NCBI GenBank assembly: GCA_037190805.1
Contig: JBBCJR010000005.1
Location: 1-64,000 of the forward strand
Reading direction: 5' to 3'
Length of the DNA stretch: 64,000 bases
From: JBBCJR01 sp037190805
Lineage (GTDB): Bacteria; Pseudomonadota; Alphaproteobacteria; Sphingomonadales; Sphingomonadaceae
Every line of letters starts with the position of its first letter. The first letter of the stretch is position 1. Positions 33,394-41,666 of this stretch are shown here, piece after piece. The position numbers and the translations under genes were made by a program. A model generated the notes under the pieces. The model saw nothing but the letters and a program-made list of their open reading frames with translations, was not told the origin of the DNA and searched no databases.

Positions 33394-35085
33394 ATGGCAA
33401 CATCAAATCGTCGCAGTTTCATGGGCCTGGGAGCGCTTGCTGGTTTGGGTCTGTTGGCTGGCCGGAACGCCTGGGCGCTACCGGCCCCGACGAGCGCGAA
33501 TCCAATGGTAACGGGCCGCGGCAATCTGGCCATCGTCAACGCCAAGATCATTACCCTCGACAAGCGTCGTCCGATGGCGGAGGCCGCGCTTGTCCGCGAC
33601 GGCCGCATCGTCGCGGTCGGCAGTAACCGCGACGTGCTATCCGAAGCCGGGCGCACACAGCATTATGATGCGGCCGGCAAGACCCTGATCCCCGGCTTTA
33701 TCGATCATCATTGCCATGTCGAAGACAGCTGCATCGGCGCCGATCATGAGGCGCAGCTTCAGGGTCTGACCAGTACCGATGCTGTCATCGCCAAGCTGCG
33801 CGAGATCTCGGCCACGACCCCCAAGGGCAATTGGATCATTATCCAGGCCCCGCGCGGTCTTTACGGCCCTACTGGATCGACAGGCAAATGGATCACGCGC
33901 GAAGAGATCGATCGCGCGACTGAGGCACATCCGGTGATGATGCTGTTCGGCATTCACAGCGCGGCGATGAACACGCTCGCCTTCCGCGTAACCGGCTATT
34001 GGGACAGTGAAAGTCCGAAGCAGGCGATGTGGAAGGACGGCTCACCGCGTCTTGGCAGTGTCACACAGCGCGACGCCCAGGGCCGCCCCACCGGCATCAT
34101 CACCGAAATTTGGGACTATCGGCCCGGCTACACGCCGGCCCAGTACAAGGAATCGATGCGTCGTCATTTCCAAAATTGGTTCACGGCCAAGGGGCTGACC
34201 ACGATCACGACGCTTCAGAATGAATCACCGAACCAGTTCATCGCACTCCAGGAATTGCAGCAGGAAGGCGGCCTATCCGTTCGCCTCCGCGCGTCGACCA
34301 TCGTTCCTCATGCCGCCGCGCTTGCCGACATCACACGGATCGGTTGGCAGAGCGGCTTTGGGGGCGACATGTTCCGCTTTGGCGGGGTCAAGTTCTTCGT
34401 CGACGGCATCAACAGCGATGGCGTCGGCAATACCGTCGACGACATCAAATGGACCCGCGAGAATCTGATCGCCACGCTGACCGAATGCCAGCGGGGCGGC
34501 CTGCAGGTGATCATGCATGCTGTGGCTCAGAAGGCGCTGGAATTGGCGCTCGACTGCACCGAGGCGGCCCAGCGCGCCGTGCCAGGCGAACTCAGGCACC
34601 GTATCGATCACCTGTCACCGCAGACGGACGCGCTGATCCAGCGCTTCAAGACCCTTGGCGTCACCAGCGGCATCACAGGACGTCAGACGCCGGTCAACCC
34701 GGCAAATCCGCTGGCTCGCGGCCGCAGCCACCGGTTCCGCACCATGGCCGAACAGGGCGTCGCGCTCTTGGTCCTCGATGCCGCAGGACCAGGCGGCAAC
34801 TATCACCCGATGCGCGGTATCGCGAACGCCATGGCCACAGTCGCCGAAGGCGGCAATGCCGCCGCTGGCGAAGCATTGACGTTTGAGCAAGCTTTGAGGC
34901 TGTGGACGATTGTACCGGCACACAACAGCTTTGAATCTCATGAAAAAGGAACAGTAGAGATCGGCAAATTCGGCGATTTTGCTGTTCTCTCTGACAATCC
35001 TGTCGGAAAATCACCACAAGATATTTTCGGTATCGATACCGTTGGTACTATTGTTGGTGGCAATATTGTCTACAATCGATCCTAA
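33394..35085 (+). CDS. YtcJ-type amidohydrolase, Tat-exported (second paralogue)
   Basis: 563 residues from the ATG at 33394, which follows GAGGGGGAG. The Tat signal is N-R-R-S-F-M-G with A-W-A as the likely cleavage site. Superfamily metal motifs are D-H-H-C-H, then M-H-A-V-A-Q-K, R-I-D-H-L, and a late L-V-L-D-A-A-G-P. The last differs from the usual G-S-D of the paralogue at 16833, so the metal site may be altered. G-D-F-A-V-L-S-D-N-P closes the beta-sandwich. The TBDR gene follows after 39 bp, so uptake and hydrolysis of the same compound are plausible. Confidence 0.92.
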   Translation: MATSNRRSFMGLGALAGLGLLAGRNAWALPAPTSANPMVTGRGNLAIVNAKIITLDKRRPMAEAALVRDGRIVAVGSNRDVLSEAGRTQHYDAAGKTLIPGFIDHHCHVEDSCIGADHEAQLQGLTSTDAVIAKLREISATTPKGNWIIIQAPRGLYGPTGSTGKWITREEIDRATEAHPVMMLFGIHSAAMNTLAFRVTGYWDSESPKQAMWKDGSPRLGSVTQRDAQGRPTGIITEIWDYRPGYTPAQYKESMRRHFQNWFTAKGLTTITTLQNESPNQFIALQELQQEGGLSVRLRASTIVPHAAALADITRIGWQSGFGGDMFRFGGVKFFVDGINSDGVGNTVDDIKWTRENLIATLTECQRGGLQVIMHAVAQKALELALDCTEAAQRAVPGELRHRIDHLSPQTDALIQRFKTLGVTSGITGRQTPVNPANPLARGRSHRFRTMAEQGVALLVLDAAGPGGNYHPMRGIANAMATVAEGGNAAAGEALTFEQALRLWTIVPAHNSFESHEKGTVEIGKFGDFAVLSDNPVGKSPQDIFGIDTVGTIVGGNIVYNRS

Positions 35086-35124
35086 TGAACAAAATACTTA
35101 TTAAATTTATAGGGAGGCAATAAG

Positions 35125-37485
35125 ATGAGCAAATATTTCCGTCGATCGTTACTTGGAAGCTGCGTCCTGGCTGGCGCGCTGACGTTCGCTGCCGCGCCCA
35201 GTTTTGCTCAAGCAACCGATACCGCTAGCGCCAGCAGCGACGCCTTCGCCGACATCGTCGTGACTGCGACCCGCCAGTCGCAGGTATTGAGCCGGGTGCC
35301 GATCAGCGTTGCCGCATTCAATCAGGAAAAAGTCGACCAGCAGGGCCTGCGCTCGGTGGACGATATCATGCGCTTTACGCCGGGCGTCAATTTCACCCGC
35401 ACCAGCTCGACCGGGTCGAATCTCAGCATTCGCGGTATCTCGTCAGGCACGGGGTCGGCCACGACGGGCGTCTATCTGGATGACGTGCCTATCCAAGTGC
35501 GTTCGGTCGGCAGCCAGCCCCGCAACGTCTACCCCAATGCCTTCGATATCGAGCGGGTCGAAGTGCTACGCGGTCCGCAAGGCACGCTGTTTGGTGCGGG
35601 CGCCCAGGGCGGCGCGGTGCGCTTCATCACGCCCAAACCCAATTTCAGCCGCGTGACTGGCTATGGCCGCGCCGAACTGGCCTTCACCGAACATGGCGCG
35701 CCCAGCTATGAAGCCGGCATGGCCGTTGGCGTGCCGCTGGTCGAGGACCAGTTGGCCTTCCGGGCCAGCGGCTATTATCGCCGCGACGGTGGCTTCGTCG
35801 ACCGTATTCCCTATCTCTCGGGAAGCCCGGGAAAGAAGGATGCCAACTCGCTGGACACCTATGCCGGCCGTTTCGCGCTGTCTTTTCGCCCGGCGGAATG
35901 GCTGACCGTCACGCCTTCGGTTTATTATCAGAAGCTCAAGTCCAACGACATCAACCAGGCTTGGGACATGCTGAGCGATGCCGGCAGCGGCAATTATGTC
36001 AGCGGTAACCCGGTGCAGAGCTGGAACAACGACCGCTTCGTCCTGCCTTCACTGGAAATCGAAGCCGACCTGGGCGGTGTGACGCTGACCTCGGTCACAT
36101 CAAAGTTCGTGCGTAACGAGGACGGCCAGTACGATTACGCCCTCTACGATATCGGGACCTTCTCCACCGGCAATCCGCGCAATCCGAACCCCTGGTATGC
36201 GAACCCCGACTTCAAGCCGATCAACTTCAGCGGCAACCGGCAGGATAATTGGACCCAGGAAATCCGCCTCGCGAGCAACGACACGGATGCGCCACTGACC
36301 TGGGTGGCCGGCTTCTTCCTCAGCCGCTCGACCCAAAGTTCGACCCAGTCTGCGATCAACCCCTATCTCGGTGCCTTCACCGGTCGAACGATTGAGGAGA
36401 TGTTCGGCGGCATTTCCCCCCTACCGGGCGGCATCAACTACAAGGAGGAGATTGAGGCGCACGACGATCAGGAGGCCCTGTTCGGCGAAGCCACTTTGCG
36501 CATTGTTGAAGGCCTTAAAGCCACTGTCGGCCTGCGCTATTCTTGGACTCGCTTCGATTTCGTCGGGCGCGTGACCGGTCCGGCATCGGGTTCTCCGAAC
36601 GGCATTACCAACCAGGGCAAGAGTTCGGAAACACCATTTACGCCCAAATTCGGTCTCCAGTATAATTTCGATGACCGGAACATGGTCTATGCGACGGCCG
36701 CCAAGGGTTTCCGCATCGGTGGCGCCAACCGCGCCATTCCCTATCTCGACGCCTGCAACGAGGCGTTGAACTCGGTCGGTCTTCGCGAAGCACCAAGTCA
36801 GTATAACTCGGACTCGGTGTGGAGCTATGAAGTCGGCGCCAAGAACAGCCTAGCAGACGGCCGGGTCAGGCTTGCAGCCAGCGCCTATATCATCAAGTGG
36901 GATAACATCATCCGCTCTGTCGGCGGGTTCGTCGGCTGCCCCTACAGCTACATCACTAATTTGGGCAAAGCGACCAGTAAGGGTTTCGATCTCGAACTCT
37001 ATGTCACCCCGACCGATGGCCTGAACCTCAATCTCGCCGTCGGCTACAATAAGGCCCAGTTCGACCAGAGCATTCGCGCAACGGGGGCCATCCAAGACCT
37101 GGTGACGAAGGGGCATACGCTCGGGGGCAATCCCTGGACCATCCAGGCCGGAGGAAGCTACGACTTCCAGGCTGGCAGCCTGCCGGCTTATGTGCGCACC
37201 GACTATACTTATCGCAGCAGCAATCAGGACCTGGTTCCGAACCGCGATCCCAATTACCCGAATACCTTCGATGCGGCTCTCTTCCCAGATCCCTCATTTC
37301 ATGAGGTTCGGATGAGAGCGGGCGTCCGGCTGGAATCGGGTCTGGACCTATCGGTGTTCGTGAACAACCTTCTCGACGCCGGTCCAAAGCTCGGCCGTAC
37401 CCACAGCCACCGGTTCATGCCAATCTTCACTTATCTCGCCACGCGTCCTCGGACCTTTGGCGTGACCGGCACGTTCCGTTACTAA
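35125..37485 (+). CDS. TonB-dependent receptor (sister group A)
   Basis: 786 residues, preceded by GGGAGG. A signal peptide ends at S-F-A-Q. D-I-V-V-T-A-T-R-Q-S-Q is the TonB box region, followed by the plug words I-R-G-I-S-S-G-T-G, V-Y-L-D-D-V-P-I-Q-V-R and V-L-R-G-P-Q-G-T-L-F-G-A-G-A-Q-G-G. The barrel ends in T-F-R-Y. It is a paralogue of the receptors at 24922 and 59511. Its operon partner is the YtcJ-type amidohydrolase, whereas the 24922 receptor is paired with a penicillin acylase, so the two may import different amides. A hairpin follows the stop. Confidence 0.95.
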   Translation: MSKYFRRSLLGSCVLAGALTFAAAPSFAQATDTASASSDAFADIVVTATRQSQVLSRVPISVAAFNQEKVDQQGLRSVDDIMRFTPGVNFTRTSSTGSNLSIRGISSGTGSATTGVYLDDVPIQVRSVGSQPRNVYPNAFDIERVEVLRGPQGTLFGAGAQGGAVRFITPKPNFSRVTGYGRAELAFTEHGAPSYEAGMAVGVPLVEDQLAFRASGYYRRDGGFVDRIPYLSGSPGKKDANSLDTYAGRFALSFRPAEWLTVTPSVYYQKLKSNDINQAWDMLSDAGSGNYVSGNPVQSWNNDRFVLPSLEIEADLGGVTLTSVTSKFVRNEDGQYDYALYDIGTFSTGNPRNPNPWYANPDFKPINFSGNRQDNWTQEIRLASNDTDAPLTWVAGFFLSRSTQSSTQSAINPYLGAFTGRTIEEMFGGISPLPGGINYKEEIEAHDDQEALFGEATLRIVEGLKATVGLRYSWTRFDFVGRVTGPASGSPNGITNQGKSSETPFTPKFGLQYNFDDRNMVYATAAKGFRIGGANRAIPYLDACNEALNSVGLREAPSQYNSDSVWSYEVGAKNSLADGRVRLAASAYIIKWDNIIRSVGGFVGCPYSYITNLGKATSKGFDLELYVTPTDGLNLNLAVGYNKAQFDQSIRATGAIQDLVTKGHTLGGNPWTIQAGGSYDFQAGSLPAYVRTDYTYRSSNQDLVPNRDPNYPNTFDAALFPDPSFHEVRMRAGVRLESGLDLSVFVNNLLDAGPKLGRTHSHRFMPIFTYLATRPRTFGVTGTFRY

Positions 37486-37493
37486 CGAGGAAC

Positions 37494-37521
37494 GGGCGGC
37501 GGGATGTCTTTCCCGCCGCCC
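37494..37521 (+). terminator. Terminator-like hairpin after the TBDR gene
   Basis: Perfect 11-bp stem (GGGCGGCGGGA/TCCCGCCGCCC) with a six-base loop, starting nine bases after the stop. The following TCTCATCC is only weakly T-rich. Confidence 0.65.
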
Positions 37522-37605
37522 TCTCATCCACCTAACTAGGCTCAGCATCTGTAAGTTGCAGGAGGCAGATGCCCCGTCAGCCGACCACAGTTCGCCAGCT
37601 GGCGA

Positions 37606-38478
37606 TCAAGATGCGTCGCGGCTCGCGGGCCGCATGGACCATGTTGCCAGCATTTCGTTGCCGATCGGGTTCTCGATCCGAATCTCGTCGAGCGTGACCA
37701 GGACAAGGCAGATCGGCCGCTGCTCAACCCCTGCCGGCTGGATGCATTGCACCGGCCGCCCCCCGGAAGAGCGATCGATTCGACCGATCAGCCGGAGACG
37801 AAAGCCCTGCGACGCATCGAACCGATCGAGCGGGATGCGCTGCACGGTTTCATAGGCACGGCGCTCGCGACGGCGCTCACCGGTCATCACCTCGGCCACA
37901 GCCAATGTCTGGCCCGGCAGCGTGACCGGCTGACCGTTGATCGCGGCCGCGTGGCCATGGACTTTCGGGCACCGTTCCGCCGAGGACCAGGGACGGCTGA
38001 CCCAAAATCCCTCGAGGCGCAGCGTCGTCTCGTCGGGCACCGCTATAGCCCAATCCGCCATCTCCCACGCGGTCGGCGCAATGTGGATGCGCAGGGTTTC
38101 CTTATCGGCATCATAGCTCCAGCGGGGAGACGCCGTGCTGCCCTCCGGCGCGGCGCCGCCGCATCCGAACGGCAGCACCAGGTCGAAACGCCGCCCGGCG
38201 ATCGCGGCAACACCTTCGGGTAGCGGGAGGTCGGCCGTCAGCGCGTCCGCCGCGCGGTCGGCCAATCCGATGATATCGGCCCGGCCGACCGTCCGGGGCG
38301 CCTCGATCCGAGGGGGCGGTGGGGGCGTGATCAGCACGGGCGCAGACAGGGCGGGCGCGAGCTCCGGGCGTGGAGATGTCGTGCGACCGAGGAGGAATCC
38401 TGCGCCCGCGACCGCGATCGCCGCGACGAGGCCACCGGAAATCGCGAGGCGGCTGGTCCTGAGACTGGGCTCGTGCAT
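37606..38478 (-). CDS. Hypothetical membrane-anchored protein
   Basis: 290 residues from the ATG at 38478. One membrane segment lies near the N-terminus (G-G-L-V-A-A-I-A-V-A-G-A-G-F-L-L-G), then a Pro-rich linker (P-P-P-P-P-R) and a beta-rich C-terminal domain in the periplasm. The domain has four Cys, in F-G-C-G-G, A-E-R-C-P, Q-C-I-Q and P-I-C-L-V. I do not recognise the family. The gene is convergent with the TBDR operon and divergent from the SLC13-type permease. Confidence 0.75.
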   Translation of the reverse strand: MHEPSLRTSRLAISGGLVAAIAVAGAGFLLGRTTSPRPELAPALSAPVLITPPPPPRIEAPRTVGRADIIGLADRAADALTADLPLPEGVAAIAGRRFDLVLPFGCGGAAPEGSTASPRWSYDADKETLRIHIAPTAWEMADWAIAVPDETTLRLEGFWVSRPWSSAERCPKVHGHAAAINGQPVTLPGQTLAVAEVMTGERRRERRAYETVQRIPLDRFDASQGFRLRLIGRIDRSSGGRPVQCIQPAGVEQRPICLVLVTLDEIRIENPIGNEMLATWSMRPASRDAS

Positions 38479-38570
38479 CGGGGATTGATAACAAATCTGA
38501 TCATTCACTCCACATCTGATTTGCCATTCAGCCGTTGACAGGCCGTCTAGTCCGATCAAGGCAGGCGACG

Positions 38571-39875
38571 ATGACGATCGATCAAGTGCTGACATTGCTG
38601 GTCCTTGCGGCCGTGGTCGCGGTGATGATCTGGGATCGGGTGCGCGCGGACGTCGTTGCGCTGTCCGGAGCGGCGGTCCTTCTGATGACTGGCGTGGTGC
38701 GTCCGGTGGACGTCCAAGGCGCCTTCGCCAGCCCGGCGATCATCACTCTCGCATCGCTATTCGTGATCGCCTACGCGCTCGAATTGTCCGGGCTGCTCGA
38801 CCGCGCGATCAGCATGGGCGTCGCCCTATGCCGACGGCTGGGGACGAAAGGTATCTGGCTGCTGCTGTCGATGATCGGCGGGGTGTCATGCTTCCTCAAC
38901 TCGACCCCGATCGTGGTTCTGGGCGCGCCGGTCGTGCGCGATATCGCGCAGGCGCTCAAGCAATCGCCAAAACGCTATCTGATGCCGTTGTCCTACATCA
39001 CGGTGTTAACCGGCTGCTGCACCCTGGTCGGCACATCGACCAATCTGCTGGTTGACGACATGGCCAGCGTCGCCGGCCAGGCCCGCTTCGGCATTTTCGA
39101 GATCACCCCGGTCGGCCTGCCGATCGCGATCGCGGGCGGTCTCTATCTGTTTCTGATCAGCGGCCGGTTGCTGGCCGCACATGAGACCGACACGCGCGAT
39201 GGCGAGCCGGAGATCGATCCCACCCACATCGCCAGCGCACAGGTTGGCGATGCCAGCCTGTTCACGCAGAAACGCGACCTGCAACCGGCGCGGGCCGCGA
39301 CGGCCTTTGCCGTATTCGTCGTTGCGATCATGCTTGCCGCGCTCAATGTCGCACCGATCGCCGCGACCGCGCTCAGCGGCGCGGTGCTGTTGATCCTGCT
39401 CAGGGTGATCAGCGCCGACGATGCCTATCGCGGCCTAAAGCCGGAAATCCTGATCCTGATCGCCGGCATGGTGGTGATTGGCATCGCCATGGAAGAAAGC
39501 GGCCTTGCCCAACAGGCCTCTCAACTGCTGATCGCCAGCGTCCACGGCCTCAGCCCGTTGATCGCTCTCATCGTTCTCTATTTCGTGACCATGGTGCTGA
39601 CCGAGCTGCTGTCAAACGCCACCGTCGCCGTTCTGGTCACGCCAGTGGCGGTCGCCCTTGCCGAAAGCCTAGGGGTCAGCCCCCGCCCCTTCCTGGTAGC
39701 GGTGATGATGGCCGCCAGCGCCGCGTTCGCCACCCCGTTCGGCTATCAAACCAACGTCATCGTCTACCAGATGGCCGGATATCGCTACATGGACTTCGTC
39801 CGGGTCGGCCTGCCACTCAACCTGATTACGGCGGTCGTCGCGATCATCGCGATCCAGACTTTCTTCCCGTTCTAA
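38571..39875 (+). CDS. SLC13/ArsB-type anion permease
   Basis: 434 residues from the ATG at 38571; the frame is open 36 bases further up but lacks a start with a ribosome site. About eleven hydrophobic segments. The two hairpin signatures of the DASS/ion-transporter superfamily are visible: N-S-T-P-I-V-V-L-G-A-P with G-T-S-T-N-L-L, and L-S-N-A-T-V-A-V-L-V with P-F-G-Y-Q-T-N. It lacks the cytosolic TrkA-C domains found in many bacterial SLC13 permeases. The substrate may be sulfate, a dicarboxylate or another anion. The MFS gene follows after 15 bp. Confidence 0.9.
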   Translation: MTIDQVLTLLVLAAVVAVMIWDRVRADVVALSGAAVLLMTGVVRPVDVQGAFASPAIITLASLFVIAYALELSGLLDRAISMGVALCRRLGTKGIWLLLSMIGGVSCFLNSTPIVVLGAPVVRDIAQALKQSPKRYLMPLSYITVLTGCCTLVGTSTNLLVDDMASVAGQARFGIFEITPVGLPIAIAGGLYLFLISGRLLAAHETDTRDGEPEIDPTHIASAQVGDASLFTQKRDLQPARAATAFAVFVVAIMLAALNVAPIAATALSGAVLLILLRVISADDAYRGLKPEILILIAGMVVIGIAMEESGLAQQASQLLIASVHGLSPLIALIVLYFVTMVLTELLSNATVAVLVTPVAVALAESLGVSPRPFLVAVMMAASAAFATPFGYQTNVIVYQMAGYRYMDFVRVGLPLNLITAVVAIIAIQTFFPF

Positions 39876-39890
39876 AAGGCGCCCCGAACC

Positions 39891-41204
39891 ATGCCCGCCG
39901 CCTTCTTGCACATCCTAGGCAACAACCTGGTGGCGAATATCACCAATTTTACGGTGTGGTTCGCGCTGACCTTCTGGGTCTTCCTTGAAACCCGCTCAGT
40001 CTTCGCCACCGGTATGATCGCCGGCGTCTATCTGGTGTTCACGGCCGGCTTCGCGATCTGGTTCGGCAGCCTCGTCGATCATCACGGCAAGAAAGCGATC
40101 ATGATGATCTCCAGCCTGGCATCGCTCGTGCTCTATGCCGCCGCGCTCGTCCTGCTCGTGCTGACGCCGAAGGGCACGATGTCGAAGGTGGCGGAACTGG
40201 GCCTGTGGCTGTTCATCGTCCCGGTGATGCTGGGCGTCATCGCCGGCAACATCCGCAATATCGCGTTGCCGACGCTGGTCACCGCTCTGATCCCCGCCGA
40301 GGGCCGCGACAAGGCGAACGGCCTGGTGGGCATGGTCACCGGCATCGGCTTTCTCGTCACCTCCGCAATCAGTGGCTTTCTGGTCGCCCAGGGAGGCATG
40401 CTGCTGACCCTGGCCGTGGCGCTGGCGCTCACCCTGACAACGATGGTGCACCTTGCCGCCATCCGCCTGGATGAGCCGGCGATAGAGGTCACCGACACCA
40501 AGGGCCGCATCGACCTGGCCGGCACGGTGCGCGTGGTCGCGGGCGTGCCCGGCCTGTTCGCGCTGATCCTGTTCTCGTGCTTCAACAATCTGCTGGGCGG
40601 CGTGTTCATGGCATTGATGGACGCCTATGGCCTGTCGCTGATGGCGGTGCAGAGCTGGGGCCTGCTGTGGGCGGGCGTATCCTGCGCCTTCATTCTGAGT
40701 GGCCTGCTGATCGCGCGCACGGGGTTGGGCCGCAATCCGCTGCGGACATTGCTGCTGGTCAATCTGGTTATTTGGGCGGTGAGCGCGGTCTTCACCATCC
40801 AGTCCTCGATCCCGCTGCTGGCGGTGGGCAGCTTCCTGTGGATGTTCTTCGGCCCCTATGCCGAAGCGGCGGAGCAGACCGCGCTTCAAACGGTGGTTCC
40901 CTATGAGCGGCAAGGCCGGGTATTCGGCTTCGCCCAATCGGTGGAACAGGCGGCATCGCCCCTGACCGCCTTCCTGATCGGCCCGATCGCGCAGTTCGTC
41001 TTCATCCCGTTCATGACCACCGGCGCCGGAGCCGATACGATCGGTGACTGGTTCGGCCGCGGTCCCGATCGCGGCATTGCGCTAGTGTTCTGCATCACCG
41101 GCCTGCTGGGAATGATCATGACCGTGATCGCCTTCAATTCCCGCTACTATCGGCAGTTGTCCGCCGCCTATGCTGCCGCCCGCACGGATCAGACGGGCAG
41201 CTGA
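39891..41204 (+). CDS. MFS transporter
   Basis: 437 residues and about twelve hydrophobic segments. F-G-S-L-V-D-H-H-G-K-K resembles the MFS loop 2-3 motif (G-x-L-x-D-R-x-G-R-K), with H-H in place of the Arg. The family in sphingomonads includes multidrug and metabolite exporters. It lies 15 bp after the SLC13-type permease and probably shares its transcript. No specific substrate can be given. Confidence 0.9.
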   Translation: MPAAFLHILGNNLVANITNFTVWFALTFWVFLETRSVFATGMIAGVYLVFTAGFAIWFGSLVDHHGKKAIMMISSLASLVLYAAALVLLVLTPKGTMSKVAELGLWLFIVPVMLGVIAGNIRNIALPTLVTALIPAEGRDKANGLVGMVTGIGFLVTSAISGFLVAQGGMLLTLAVALALTLTTMVHLAAIRLDEPAIEVTDTKGRIDLAGTVRVVAGVPGLFALILFSCFNNLLGGVFMALMDAYGLSLMAVQSWGLLWAGVSCAFILSGLLIARTGLGRNPLRTLLLVNLVIWAVSAVFTIQSSIPLLAVGSFLWMFFGPYAEAAEQTALQTVVPYERQGRVFGFAQSVEQAASPLTAFLIGPIAQFVFIPFMTTGAGADTIGDWFGRGPDRGIALVFCITGLLGMIMTVIAFNSRYYRQLSAAYAAARTDQTGS

Positions 41205-41287
41205 GCCGCCCTGTCGCCATCGTCCTGCTTGGCCCGCGGCGGGATTCTGGTTAGCTGTCGCCACCGACCCGGCAACAGCGAGCGAGG

Positions 41288-41599
41288 ATGATGACCGACA
41301 GCGGCGAAGACTATGTCTATGACGAGGCCACGGGCGAATGGCTGCCGGCTAGCGAAGCCGCCGCCCGCGCCGCCGAGGCCGAGCAGGTCGAGGTGCGTGA
41401 CGCTGTCGGCAATCTGCTTGGCGATGGCGACAGCGTCATCACGATCAAGGATTTGAAGGTGAAGGGCACCAGCACCACGCTGCGCAAGGGCACCGTGATC
41501 AAATCCATTCGCCTGACCGGAGACGCACAGGAAATCGACTGCCGCTATGACGGCATCAAGGGCCTGGTGCTGCGCGCCGAATTCGTTCGCAAGCACTGA
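41288..41599 (+). CDS. PhnA-domain (YjdM-like) protein without zinc-ribbon cysteines
   Basis: 103 residues. The C-terminal domain (residues about 33-103) is clear: D-A-V-G-N-L-L-G-D-G-D-S-V, I-K-D-L-K-V-K-G, L-R-K-G-T-V-I-K-S-I-R-L, I-D-C-R-Y-D-G-I-K-G and E-F-V-R-K. E. coli YjdM also has an N-terminal C-x2-C...C-x2-C ribbon. Here the region keeps Y-x-Y-D-x3-G-x-W but has no cysteine at all. Although named after alkylphosphonate uptake, the family's function is not settled. The ATG pair at 41288/41291 follows GCGAGGATG-like sequence. It is probably a standalone gene. Confidence 0.9.
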   Translation: MMTDSGEDYVYDEATGEWLPASEAAARAAEAEQVEVRDAVGNLLGDGDSVITIKDLKVKGTSTTLRKGTVIKSIRLTGDAQEIDCRYDGIKGLVLRAEFVRKH

Positions 41600-41666
41600 A
41601 CGACCATTTGTGACTGCGCCCTTGGCGTATGGCGATTCTAGCCCGCATCCGCCCACTCGTTGTTCC

